Assembly (NCBI GenBank): GCA_963705835.1
Contig: CAVPLC010000078.1
Location: forward strand, 124,001 to 188,000
Direction of reading: 5' to 3'
DNA length: 64,000 bases
Source: Palsa-504 sp963705835
GTDB taxonomy: Bacteria > Actinomycetota > Actinomycetes > Streptosporangiales > Streptosporangiaceae
The notes under the pieces are model-generated. The model did no database searches. It saw only the letters and a program-made list of their open reading frames with translations, and was not told the origin of the DNA. Within the stretch, counting starts at the first letter, position 1; every line of letters begins with the position of its first letter. Positions 43,812-53,900 of the stretch are shown here, piece by piece. A program made the translations under genes and the position numbers.

Positions 43812-45041
43812 TCACCGGTCCGCCACACCGTGCGGCTCTCGCAGCCTGCGAGCCGCCACCTCCGGAAGGACATCATTGGACCAGACGCCCGCCGCTGATT
43901 CCGTTCCAGCCAGGAACTTTACCTCTCCAGGGCCTCTCCCGACCGGAAGCACCTGCAGGTGCAGGGCGAACTCTGCGCGAGCCGCACGGCCTCGCACCGG
44001 CGCCTGCTGCCAGGCCGCGATATAAGGCATTGGCGCGCCGAACAGCTCGTCCAGTCGCCGGAGGACATTGCGGTACACGGGAACGAACGCGGCGCGGAGA
44101 GGGTCGGACAGCGCCGGCAGGTCAGGGACTCGCCTTGCCGGGAACAGCATTACCTCGTACGGCCAGCGAGGCGCTCGCGGCACGAACGCGATCCAGTGCT
44201 CATTGAGCGCCACGACCCGGCGCCCATCCGCGAGTTCGCTGGCCACCAGATCATCGAACAGGTTGCGCCCGGTACGCACCCGGTGGGCGCGTGCACGTGC
44301 CAGCAGCCGACCCGTCCGCGGCGGCACGAACGGAAACGCATATACCTGGCCGTGCGGGTGGTGCAGGGTGACTCCGACCTCTTCGCCCCGGTTCTCGAAG
44401 CAATACACATGCTGCACGCCTGGCATCGCGCCGAGCACCCGGGTCCGGTCGGCCAGTGCCTCGAGCACAGTGCGGACCCGTCGGGAGGAGAGACTTGCGA
44501 ACGAGGCGTCGTGCTCGTCGGTGAAGGATATGAGCTCGCAGCGGCCACGGCCAGGGCGCTGAACTAGCGGGAGCAGGCAGGTTCTGAGCCGGGAATCCGC
44601 AGCGGGCACCAGGTCTGGGAACGGGACCATAGCATCCGCCGCGCTCCGCAGCACCGGGAACCGGTTCTCGAACACCACGACGTCATAGCCGGGCGCCGGG
44701 ATCTCCGTGTGGCGGCCGGGGCGGGAGGGGCACAGAGGGCACAGTTCGGCTGGCGGCAGGATAGGGCGGTCCCGGCGCCCCGTTGCGAACATCACCCATT
44801 CACCCAGCAGTGGATCCCAGCGCAGCCCGCCAGCCAGGCCGCCGTCCTGGCCGACCACGGGCTCATTGGCTGGCATGGACGGGGGTGTCAGCTTCCTGCC
44901 GTCGCGGAAGGCCGGACGGCCCAGCCCGGGTGATTCATCGAAATAGATGATCTCGCGACCATCAGCAAGCCGCCCAGAACTGCGCCAGACCCGATCGGTC
45001 GCCGCCAGGTCCCTACCGGGCCCGGCCTCCGCTACCGCCAT
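43812..45041 (-). CDS. galT: galactose-1-phosphate uridylyltransferase
   Basis: Leloir-pathway enzyme that exchanges UMP between UDP-glucose and galactose-1-phosphate. The active-site HxHGQ triad lies in LHHPHGQVYAFPF. The zinc-site pair LCPLCPSRPG and the ENRFP motif (FENRFPVLRSAAD) are present. The C-terminal half has the second HIT-like repeat with NEHWIAFVPRAPRWPYEVML. It has 409 residues. It precedes the surface-polysaccharide island and could supply UDP-galactose. Confidence 0.93.
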   Translation of the reverse strand: MAVAEAGPGRDLAATDRVWRSSGRLADGREIIYFDESPGLGRPAFRDGRKLTPPSMPANEPVVGQDGGLAGGLRWDPLLGEWVMFATGRRDRPILPPAELCPLCPSRPGRHTEIPAPGYDVVVFENRFPVLRSAADAMVPFPDLVPAADSRLRTCLLPLVQRPGRGRCELISFTDEHDASFASLSSRRVRTVLEALADRTRVLGAMPGVQHVYCFENRGEEVGVTLHHPHGQVYAFPFVPPRTGRLLARARAHRVRTGRNLFDDLVASELADGRRVVALNEHWIAFVPRAPRWPYEVMLFPARRVPDLPALSDPLRAAFVPVYRNVLRRLDELFGAPMPYIAAWQQAPVRGRAARAEFALHLQVLPVGRGPGEVKFLAGTESAAGVWSNDVLPEVAARRLREPHGVADR

Positions 45042-45186
45042 ATGATCGAGGCTAGTCGATGGGACCGCAGGCGGGCATAGACAGTATTAACCCCGTCCTG
45101 CGTACGCCGTTGGGTTCCGATGGGATCATCAACGGACTCCAGGGGTCGTCGGCGCTGTTGCTAACATCGGTGCCGGGAGGGGGTTC

Positions 45187-45771
45187 GTGAACGTCAATCC
45201 TGCTATCTTGCTGGCCGACGAGCCCGACTCCCGCGTTCCGCCACCTCGTGGCACGGGCTGGCGCAAGATTTTGATCGCGCTGGCGGCGATCTTCTTCGTC
45301 GCCTCCACGGCGACCGCCCGGTTGTTCATCTGGCCGCAACAGGGAATGCCGTCCCGGGTGGACGCCATCGTGATGCTGGACAGCCCGGGCCACCCGCTTA
45401 ATATTGCCGTGCGTCTGGCCGAGCAGCACCGGGCGCCCTTTCTCGTGGTCTCGCAGGGCGCGCCGGTTTCCCGCGACCCCTGCCCGCGGCCGGTACCTGG
45501 GGTGACGCTGATCTGCTTTAACCCCACGCCGCCCACGACACGGGGCGAGGCAGAATTCGTCGGCCGGCTGGCGAAGAAATACCACTGGCGGTCCATCGCG
45601 GTAGTCGCGATCACCCCTCAGGACACGCGTGCCCGGCTGCGGATGGAGTGGTGCTTCTCCGGTCAGGTCTACGTGGTAACGGCTCCCATAAGGCCGAGTA
45701 CCTGGCCGTTTCAGATCGCCTACGAGTGGGCAGCCCTCGTCAAGGCCCTGGTCGTCCAGCGCGGCTGCTGA
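45187..45771 (+). CDS. DUF218 (YdcF-like) membrane-anchored protein
   Basis: A 194-residue protein. GTG 45187 follows GGGAGGGGG. One N-terminal helix (ILIALAAIFFVASTATARLF) anchors a DUF218 domain facing outward. Signatures: VDAIVMLDSPGHPLNIAVRL, then TTRGEAEFVGRLAKKYHW, then TPQDTRARLRMEWCFSG, the TxGEA and TxxxHxxR-like segments of the family with Gln-Asp in place of the usual His. DUF218 proteins act in envelope biogenesis; here the protein stands at the start of the surface island. Confidence 0.82.
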   Translation: MNVNPAILLADEPDSRVPPPRGTGWRKILIALAAIFFVASTATARLFIWPQQGMPSRVDAIVMLDSPGHPLNIAVRLAEQHRAPFLVVSQGAPVSRDPCPRPVPGVTLICFNPTPPTTRGEAEFVGRLAKKYHWRSIAVVAITPQDTRARLRMEWCFSGQVYVVTAPIRPSTWPFQIAYEWAALVKALVVQRGC

Positions 45772-46113
45772 AGATCTTCAAAGGTGGAGGAGGCTTGACA
45801 AGTAGCACTCGGGCAGTGGCGTATCAGGCAGGTGGCGGGCGTGTTCCCCTAGAAAGGTGACGCGCAACGATGGTGGACCGCCCGGTATGGAGCGACCACT
45901 GTCGGTCTAGATGTATCAGCGGATGCTCGCCACGAATCCCCTAGTACAGGTCGTGATCGCCGACTGGCTCGCGGCTCGTCTTAAGAACATGAGGAGCTAG
46001 CGATGAGCGTCCTGGTTGCGCCGGATCGTAGCTACACCGCAGCCGTCTTCGTCCCTTTCCTGTGCACAGCTGGACACGAGATCGGCGGGTAGTGAGAATA
46101 TGAGGATACAAGG
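45772..46113. other. gap before the GMC gene with a short conserved-looking stretch
   Basis: A 342-base gap. TTGACA lies at 45795–45800 but I see no good -10 at 17–18 bases. Bases 45816–45888 (GTGGCGTATCAGGCA, then GGTGACGCGCAACGATGGTG and GACCG) resemble 58747–58807 inside the start of the GT4 gene, suggesting a shared leader or a copied fragment. A short ORF at 46003 is listed separately. Confidence 0.45.
46003..46092 (+). CDS. possible 29-aa leader peptide or gene remnant
   Basis: ATG 46003 is preceded by GAGGAGCTAGCG, a better ribosome site than many real genes here. It encodes MSVLVAPDRSYTAAVFVPFL and nine more residues before TAG, 21 bases ahead of the GMC gene. It could be a leader peptide or the start of a lost gene. 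Nothing else supports it. Confidence 0.3.
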   Translation: MSVLVAPDRSYTAAVFVPFLCTAGHEIGG

Positions 46114-47769
46114 ATGCCCGTTCTAGATTCGTCCGCCTTCGCGGGCAGTAATGCCCTACCAGACTTCCTTCGATGCGACATATGCATTATTGGTACAGGA
46201 CCAGCTGGTGCTACGATCGCACGGGAGCTGTCGAATACGCCCCTTCGGGTCACCATCCTGGAGAGTGGCGGCACGGAGCGCCATGAAGAGACAGATGCTC
46301 TTAACGAAATTGAGAGCGTCGGGTGGCCCCGCGTGATGGACCAATGGCTGGTACGCAATCGAATCGTGGGTGGCACTTCCCATACTTGGTCGGGCCGCTG
46401 CGCGTCTTTCGATGAAATCGACCTACAACTTCGCGATTGGGTGCCCTATTCCGGATGGCCGTTCAAGATAGACGATCTGATTCCCTACTTCGACCGTGGC
46501 GCAAAGTACCTTGGGCTTGGCGCTGGTAGCGGGTTCTCGGACGATCGTGTCTGGGCGTACATAGGGCACCGGCCGCCGAAACTCGATTTTGATGAAGATA
46601 AGCTGCTGCCGATGTTCTGGCAAACCAGTCGTGACCCCATAAATTGGACCGATAAAGTCCGGTTCGGCCGCCACCTCGCTGCTGACCTTGGGCCGAATGT
46701 CACGCTTGTTACCAATGCGACTGTGCTTCGCATAAACGTCACCGAGTCGGGCGCCGCTGTTAAATCTGTGGAATTCGCTGCCGCAAGCGGACGCCGATGG
46801 TCACTCCCAACGTCAACAGTCGTGGTTTGTGCTGGCGCAATAGAAAATGCGCGGCTCCTCCTCTCTTCCGACGATATGGTGGCACAAGGTCTCGGAAATG
46901 CGAATGATCTCGTTGGCCGCTTCCTGATGGATCATCCTCGCGCCTTTGTCGCTCGATTCCAGATGAAACAGGGCAGAGCAGCGCTGAATCGATTCGGCCT
47001 GTTCAAGTCGCACGCTGCTAACGCCAATCGGTACCAGCTTGGAGTGCGACTGAGCCCAGCCATCCAGCGCTCTGAACAACTTCCCAATTGTGCGATTTAC
47101 CTCGCCATGCTCAACGCCGGACCAGACGATCCTCCCTGGGACTCACTGAAGCGTTTCCTGAGGAGAGAGGCTAATGTTCGCCAAGATCTCCGCGCGATAA
47201 TGATGAACAGTGGCCTCATATTCCGCGGTCTAAAGGATTACTTCATCCTGCACAGGGGTCTACCGCATAAGCTTGATGCGATCAATCTGGAAGTGATGTG
47301 TGAACAGCTCCCGAATCCCGACAGTCGAATTACCCTGTCCGACCGCCGCGACCCCTTGGGTATGAGAATCTCCCGTATTGACTGGCGCGTCTCGGAAGTG
47401 GAAGCGCGAGCGATGCGGCGAATAGCAGAGCTTATGGTTGAGCAACTCTCCCGCATGGGACTTGAGCCCCCAGTCCTTGAGGAGTGGGTACGTGATGGGG
47501 CGATGTTTCCTGATACCATCCGAGACATCGCACACCCTACAGGAACGACCCGCATGGCGGACGACCCAGCTTGCGGGGTTGTTGATGCACAATGCCAGGT
47601 TCATGGCGTACATGGACTTTTTATGGCGGGAAGCTCGGTCTTTCCGACCGCTGGACATGCCAACCCGACGCAGATGATCGTCGCCTTGGCGGTGCGCCTT
47701 GCGGACACATTGAAAGATCGCGCCGCTGCGTCGCCGAGATCGGGAGAAACCCAACGACCGGTATTCTAG
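46114..47769 (+). CDS. GMC-family FAD-dependent oxidoreductase
   Basis: A 551-residue flavoprotein that oxidises an alcohol, sugar or polyol. The FAD-binding motif is CIIGTGPAGATIARELSN, followed by VTILESGG. The second signature VCAGAIENARLLLSS is present. The C-terminal active-site region is DIAHPTGTTRMADDPACGVV (catalytic His) then SVFPTAGHANPTQMIVALAV (His-Asn). GC content is visibly lower, with AT-ending codons common, unlike the housekeeping genes, which suggests recent transfer. It is followed at 24 bases by a sugar-nucleotide-type epimerase, so a role in surface-glycan biosynthesis is likely. Confidence 0.88.
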   Translation: MPVLDSSAFAGSNALPDFLRCDICIIGTGPAGATIARELSNTPLRVTILESGGTERHEETDALNEIESVGWPRVMDQWLVRNRIVGGTSHTWSGRCASFDEIDLQLRDWVPYSGWPFKIDDLIPYFDRGAKYLGLGAGSGFSDDRVWAYIGHRPPKLDFDEDKLLPMFWQTSRDPINWTDKVRFGRHLAADLGPNVTLVTNATVLRINVTESGAAVKSVEFAAASGRRWSLPTSTVVVCAGAIENARLLLSSDDMVAQGLGNANDLVGRFLMDHPRAFVARFQMKQGRAALNRFGLFKSHAANANRYQLGVRLSPAIQRSEQLPNCAIYLAMLNAGPDDPPWDSLKRFLRREANVRQDLRAIMMNSGLIFRGLKDYFILHRGLPHKLDAINLEVMCEQLPNPDSRITLSDRRDPLGMRISRIDWRVSEVEARAMRRIAELMVEQLSRMGLEPPVLEEWVRDGAMFPDTIRDIAHPTGTTRMADDPACGVVDAQCQVHGVHGLFMAGSSVFPTAGHANPTQMIVALAVRLADTLKDRAAASPRSGETQRPVF

Positions 47770-47793
47770 ACAGCAGCATCCGGAGTTGACACG

Positions 47794-48870
47794 ATGAAAA
47801 CGAATGCACAAATGCGGGTACTGGTAACAGGGGCCACTGGCAAAATCGGACGTCATGTAGTAAATGAACTACTCGCGCGCGGTTACCAGGTGCTAGCTCT
47901 GACATCCAAGCCTGTCGCTGCAGCCACAGCAAGCGACAGGCTTGAGTGGTGTCGGCTCGATTTCCAAGAGTCACTCGACTTTGATTCCCTGGTTCGGGAA
48001 TGCGCCGCTGTTATCCATCTAGGGGCAGAAACCAGTGTAGATAGAGCGGATGCAGCGCTCGAATGTGGAGGCAACGCGTGCTCTTGCAGAGGCCAGTGAG
48101 CGCGCAGACGTAAAAGTTCTTTTGCTACACAAGCTCAGTGTCGGTATACGGCAGCAGTCGGCGCCGACGGGTTCTGGAGGATAGTCCTGTCCTGGCCACG
48201 GATCGCGATGTCCGAAGCGAGTACTGGGCCGAGGAAGGATTGCGTTGTTACGGCCGCACAAAGCTGCAGGGTGAGTTCGCCATCAGTGCAGTCGCGCAGA
48301 ATGTCGAGTACGTCATACTCCGGCCCACGGTGGTCATAGATATCCAGGATCTAATGAAACTGCGTGATTGGAGTAAGGCAAGGAAGTCATTTGAGCGGTT
48401 CTAGTCACGCTCATCACATATATGTCTATGATGTCGCCGACGCCATTTTGTGGTTTATGGAGGGCAGCTTGAAGCGTGATCAACCTTTGGTTGGCGTGAG
48501 TACATTCAACCTGTCGGAAGACGATACTCCCATCCATACCTTTAGTCAGATCTTTAAAGCTGCTTACGGAGTTAGCCATGACCGAGAATGGCGTGCTACG
48601 ACCGTGCCGTGGCCAGTTCAGTGGCTTTTGATGATGGCCAAGCATCGCACACTGCTCTTGCGCCAACCCCTTGGGCGCATGATCTTCTCGGAAGATAAAT
48701 TGCGGGAATCGGGGTATAGAATTCGCTTTGGCATGTCCCACGCCATCGCTGCTTTTTGCGAGGAGCTGGCCTCCACTGGCACGAATGGGGTAAAGGATAC
48801 CGAATCAATAAGGTCAGCGCATGACGCACATGCGGAGGCCAATTCTGCAGGTGCGTCGAATGACCCCTAG
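47794..48870 (+). pseudogene. NAD-dependent epimerase/dehydratase, at least three frameshifts
   Basis: Extended short-chain dehydrogenase fold. The start has the Rossmann motif VLVTGATGKIGRHVVNELLA and VIHLGAETSVD. A shift near 48050 leads to RSNVEATRALAEASERADVK; another near 48126 gives YTSSVSVYGSSRRRR with YGRTKLQGEFAIS (the YxxxK catalytic pair). A third near 48388 gives HHIYVYDVADAILWFMEGSL and the C-terminus. All parts of a roughly 355-residue protein are present in order, so base errors are possible, but real decay cannot be excluded. Low GC like the preceding GMC gene. Confidence 0.75.
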
Positions 48871-48992
48871 CTACTTCGACCTCGAAAACCTGGCGACGCA
48901 TGACTGGCGGTTCTGGCGGCAGTAATATGGCCTCGACTCCTTGGGCTGGAGCAGCTGGCCGAACTTCGGGCAGCGGTCGAGCTGGACGCCCC

Positions 48993-50063
48993 TCAGAACC
49001 CCCGGTACTTCCATGACTGGCGATGGAGCCACCACTGCCCCTTCTGGTTAAGCATGTAATACACCCCGCGTGGCCCGATGCGCTTTCGTGACCGCAGAGT
49101 GCGGTACAACGGTAGTCTGCCCACCTCCGGCCAGCAGTCGAAGGCGAAGGCCACAAGTTCGTCAATATCCCGTTCCCCATCCTCGTTTGCCCAGGCACCC
49201 AGGAAGCGCCGGGCGAGCTCAGTCCGCCGGAGGCGTCCCCGGTCGTACACGCGGCCGGCAGCCCAGAGCGCCTCTCGGCCCAACTGGCGGTGCACGATGT
49301 CAGACAGGCGCTTTGGGTCTGGCAAGCTCTCGCCGTAACGGTCGAGCACCACCTCAAAGACCGATCGCCGCTGGCGCAGATCCATCAGCACGCTGACGCC
49401 GCTACTCATGTTCTGCCCATGCACACGGTAGAAGGCCTGGTCCACCCCGCGGAGGAAGCCAACATCGGCGTATGCTGCCAGCCGCATACACATCTCCATG
49501 TCGGCGGCTTTAGGCAGTTGCGGGTCATATGCGCCTACACGCTTCTGCAGCGATGTGCGCACGACGATCTCGGGCGACTTAATAGGATTCTCCGCTTGAC
49601 GGAAACGGTGCTCGAGCCACCACGGGCCAGGCCACACCGACCAGCCCCGCACTCTCGTCTTGGGCGTCGGCAATGGCAAACCATCCATGGCATATAGTGC
49701 ACGTCCATAAACGAATCCGACATTTTGGTGTGCGTCTAGCAAATCTCTGGCACGTCGCAGAGCTCCTGGGGTAAGCCGGTCATCGGCTGACAGCAGAATG
49801 CAATAGTCACCGTCAGCCCAGTCGAGCAAGCCCTCGTTAAAGGTCGCGATGTTCCCCTTGTTAGCCGCGTGGACGATCACCTCCACGCGAGGATCCCGCG
49901 CCGCGATCTTCCTGGCCACCTCGGCGCTGTCATCAGGCGAGGCGTCGTCGATGATGAGCACTCGCACATCGACGCCCTCCTGGTCATCCAGCGCGCTGGC
50001 CACGGCGTCCTCAAGGAAATGACCGTATTTGTAGCAAGGAATGAATACGCTGACTGAACTCAC
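48993..50063 (-). CDS. glycosyltransferase family 2
   Basis: Transfers a sugar from a nucleotide sugar during polysaccharide assembly on the cytoplasmic face. GT-A fold motifs: VSVFIPCYKYGHFLEDAVAS, VLIIDDASPDDS, GNIATFNEGLLDWADGDYCI and the DxD-like LLSADDRLTPGA. The C-terminal region has KAADMEMCMRLAAYADVGFL and an AFYRVHGQNMSSG segment. GTG 50063 is chosen because GGAGAG lies 7 bases upstream; the open frame extends to GTG 50198 without a ribosome site. About 356 residues. Confidence 0.88.
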   Translation of the reverse strand: MSSVSVFIPCYKYGHFLEDAVASALDDQEGVDVRVLIIDDASPDDSAEVARKIAARDPRVEVIVHAANKGNIATFNEGLLDWADGDYCILLSADDRLTPGALRRARDLLDAHQNVGFVYGRALYAMDGLPLPTPKTRVRGWSVWPGPWWLEHRFRQAENPIKSPEIVVRTSLQKRVGAYDPQLPKAADMEMCMRLAAYADVGFLRGVDQAFYRVHGQNMSSGVSVLMDLRQRRSVFEVVLDRYGESLPDPKRLSDIVHRQLGREALWAAGRVYDRGRLRRTELARRFLGAWANEDGERDIDELVAFAFDCWPEVGRLPLYRTLRSRKRIGPRGVYYMLNQKGQWWLHRQSWKYRGF

Positions 50064-50304
50064 CGCATGCTCTCCAGTTCGAACGGGCGCTCGACCACGT
50101 GCAGCAATATCAATCAGATCCGCCTCCGTGTCGCTACGATAACCCAAGCCAAGATCCGCAATATCAAGCCTCCAACCCCCGGACGACGACTCAGCCACGG
50201 CAGCCAGGCGACCGCCTACGCTCGATCACAAGACTCACCGCGACTATGTCGTGATACATCCACCTGCGGAAGACATATGAGGCCGTGTCCGATGGACGGC
50301 AGGT
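50064..50304. other. intergenic region between acetyltransferase and GT2
   Basis: 241 bases between two minus-strand genes. The upstream part could extend the GT2 frame to 50198, but no ribosome site supports that. No hairpin or repeat stands out. Confidence 0.4.
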
Positions 50305-50901
50305 TCAGTCAGAAGCCCGAAGGACGCCGTTCTCCTCTGTGTACAAGCTTCCTGTATCCGGGCAGCACCACGTATCGTTACCAGACGGCTCCAGGGGGAT
50401 TCCGGTGCGACCCACCCATCCGATGCGCCGCGCCGGCGTTCCGGCGACGAGAGCGAAATCGGGCACATCGCGGGTCACCACGGCACCGGCGGCGACCAGC
50501 GCCCACCGACCCACCGAATGGCCCGCTACCACTACGGCACGCGCGCCGAGTGATGCACCTTCTCTGACGACCACACCCAAGGCATCCCAGTCCGCAGGCC
50601 GCTTGAGCTTGCCTGAGACATCGACCGAGCGGGGATACAGATCGTTGGTGAGAATGGCGGCGGGACCGATGAACACGTTGTCCTCCAGCCGGGCCGGCTC
50701 ATAGACGAGCGCGTAGTTCTGGAGCTTCACGTTGTCGCCGATGATCACGCCAGGGCCCACGTAGGCGCCTCGCCCGACGATGCAGTCACGACCAAGCCGG
50801 GCGTGCTCCCTTATCTGCGCCAGGTGCCAGACGGTGGTACCAGTACCTAGTACGGCACTGTCATCTACATCAGCGGTCGGCTGGACCTGCGAACCGTCCA
50901 C
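50305..50901 (-). CDS. hexapeptide-repeat N-acetyltransferase (WbpD/WlbB-like)
   Basis: A 198-residue left-handed beta-helix acyltransferase: TTVWHLAQIREHARLGRDCI, VGRGAYVGPGVIIGDNVKLQ, NYALVYEPARLEDNVFIGPA and VVVREGASLGARAVVVAGHS. The pattern VWHxxxIxxxAxxGxxCxVG matches UDP-2-acetamido-3-amino-glucuronate N-acetyltransferases and related sugar acetylases. It has a GTG start. It fits decoration of a nucleotide sugar for the surface polymer; the exact substrate is unknown. Confidence 0.85.
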   Translation of the reverse strand: MDGSQVQPTADVDDSAVLGTGTTVWHLAQIREHARLGRDCIVGRGAYVGPGVIIGDNVKLQNYALVYEPARLEDNVFIGPAAILTNDLYPRSVDVSGKLKRPADWDALGVVVREGASLGARAVVVAGHSVGRWALVAAGAVVTRDVPDFALVAGTPARRIGWVGRTGIPLEPSGNDTWCCPDTGSLYTEENGVLRASD

Positions 50902-50962
50902 GCGCTACGCCTCTTCTCTTCGCGCGCTCGGTGGAGCGACCGCCGGGACGCGTAGGTCAGCC

Positions 50963-53900
50963 TTAGGGTTCAGTGAATACCACATCCACCCAGTAGTTGG
51001 TCGCATTGTAGGTGTTGTTGGGGAACGTTGGAGATCCGCTGTAGCCGTACAGGCCGTTGCCTAGGCTGACCGCTGATGACTGCGGCGCGGTGAGCGGGCC
51101 GTTGGTGACGCCCGTGCTGGCGAAGTACGCAGAGTTAACGGAATAACCGCCCTGTGGTGCGAAATAGGACGCGACGTAGGTCGTGCCCGCCGTCACCGGG
51201 ATCGGGGAGGAGAAGTTCGCCTGCTGCCAGCCCGACGCGGACTCGTTGGTGAAGGTAACCTGGCCGAGCAGGGTCCCGCTAGTAGTCCACAGGCTTCCGA
51301 TGTGGGTGCCGGTGTTGTCGGATCCCTTGTAGAAGCGGATGCCCGCGATCCACCCGTTGGTAGACGGCGTGAACTCCACACCGAGGTTTACCGAACTGGT
51401 GTCGCTCGCCGATGCGACCGACGGCGTCGCGGTCGCGGGCCACAGGCTGCACGGGCACTGCGACCCCGCGGTGGTGAAGCTCCACGAGTACGGGCTGGCC
51501 ATCGTCGCGCCGGAACTGGTCTGCGCCCCGGATACCGTCGCCGTGTAGGTGGTATCGCGCGTCAGTGAGCTTGCGGGGATGAAGGTAGCCACGGTGTCCG
51601 TGCTGTCCATGGAGGTAGTGCCGGAAACCGTGTTCCCGCTGGAGTCCTTGAGCGTGAACGACACGGTACTGGGCACCACGGCCTGAGAGAATGTCGCCGT
51701 AGGTCCGACCGAGTCCGGGTTACCCGACGAGCCGGAACCCGGCGTGACGCTGGTCACCGTCGGTGTGAAGACACCCGACGCTGTCGTGTACACGACGTCT
51801 ACCCAGTAGTTCGTCGCATTGAAAGTATTTGACGGGAACGTGCTCGAGGTGCCGTACGCGTAGACACCGCCGTTAGCCAGGGCCGTCAGCGGACCGTTCA
51901 CCACAGGCGAAGATAGCCCGTTCGGGGTGTCTGCGTAATGCCATGCGCTGGTGTGATAGGAGGCCACGTAGGTGGTCCCCGCCGTGATCGACACTGGGTT
52001 CGAGAAGTCCAGTTCCTCCCAACCCTGCGTGGACTCATTGGTGAAGGTGCCGGTGGCCAGCACGCTCCCGGTAGAACTCCACAGGGTGCCCGTATGCGTG
52101 CCGGTATTGTCGGGCACCTTGTAGAACCGGATCCCAGTGATGGAGCCATCATTCGTGGCCGTGAACTTGATCCCCAGTTCTACCCCCGTGCTCTGGTCCG
52201 TCACGTCGGTGACATTAGACGGCACGACGTCGGGCCAGATGGCGCAGGGACACTTGCCTCCGGAGTCAAACGCCTTGCTGGTGGTGAACGTGTACGTGTA
52301 AGGCGCCAGCATGGTCTGGCCATTATTGTCCGTGGCTCCGCTGATGGTGACGGTGAAGGTCGTCCCGGCCGCCAGCGGGCTCGCCGGGGTGAAGGTAGCT
52401 ACGGTGTCGGTGCTGTCCATCGAGGTGGTGCCGGAGACCGTGGTACCGTTCGGATCCTTCAGCGTGAACGACACCGAACTTGGCACCACGGCCTCGGAGA
52501 ACGTCGCGCTCGGGTCAATGGAGACCGGGTTGCTTGATGAGCCGGTCACGGGCGTGGAGCTGGTCACCTCCGGATGGCTCGGCGGCTGCGTGGTGTCGAA
52601 AACCACGTCGACTGAGTAGCTCCAGCTATCGTTCATCTGGGTCGGGAAGCCGGGGCCGCCGGCGTTGAACACGCCGTTGCCGCCGCCGACCGTCAAGTAG
52701 TCGGCTTTGACCCCGATCAGTGGCGGCACGTTCACTTGGGAGGCGAAATACTCCTCGTCGATCGCATAGTGACCCTCGGGGTCGTAGTACGACACTACGT
52801 AGGTGGTGTTCGTGCTGATCTGGACCGGGCTGGCGAAGGTCAGCGTCTGCCAGCCGCTGGCTGTCTCACCGGTGAACGTCCCTGTGGCGAGCAGCGTACC
52901 CGAGGAGGACCAAAGCGATCCGGTGTGTGTCCCGCCGTTGCCAGCCCCTTTGTAGAAACGCACGCCGGCCACCCAGCCAGGGACGGTCGACTGGAACTTC
53001 ATGCCCAGCTCGTACGCGCCGGAGTCGTTCTCTGACGTGATGTACGGCACATGGCTGGCGCCGAATATGCTGCACGGGCAGTTGACCGTCACGGACACGC
53101 CTGAACTGGGCGACCCCATGTTCGCGTCGTCGTCGGTCGCCCTCGACTCGATCGTTACCGCGCCATTTCCCGCGGCTGACCATGTGTAGCTCCAAGTCAC
53201 GCTGGTGTTCGCGGGCGACATCGTGGTCACCGGGTGCCAGGTCGAGCCGCCGTCGGTAGACACCTCGACACCCGCCACGACACCACCGCCGGAATCGGAG
53301 GCGGTACCGGTGATCGTGACGGTGCTGCCGTTGGCGAACGTGGCACCGGTCGACGGCGATGTGATCGCAGAAGTGGGCGCGGCGGTGTCGTGAGGCTGCA
53401 CGCCGGGAACCAGGTCAGATTCCAACGTCGCCGGCTGTACACCCATGTCGGCGAACAGGTTGACCGTGGCCTGCTGCATCACCGGATCGGGAGCATTCTG
53501 GGCGTCGCCGTCGTGATCGGACTCGAGACCCCACGCCCACTGGATCGTGCCCGCGTCGAAGACGAGCGCGCCGCTTGAGGCGCGGTACAGTGTCAGGCTG
53601 TTACACGCAGTGCCGCTGACCAGCTCCTCCGTGACAGTTGCCAGTATCTCCAGGACGTCGTTCTCGCACGTCTGTGACACGTCGATCTCGCCGGCTGGCC
53701 GGTACCCGTTGTCGACGTCCGAGTCCCACTCATAGCCGAGCGTCTCATTCGGCATCGTGTAAGTCTGGTTGGACCCCAGGCTGGCCACGGCTGAGTTCTT
53801 CCATAGTTGCAGCTTGGAGTATGCGGACGACACCGTGTCCGCGTAGGAGCAGCAGTTGACCATCCACAGCTGGCCGGTCAGCGCGTTCTCCGGCGACGCG

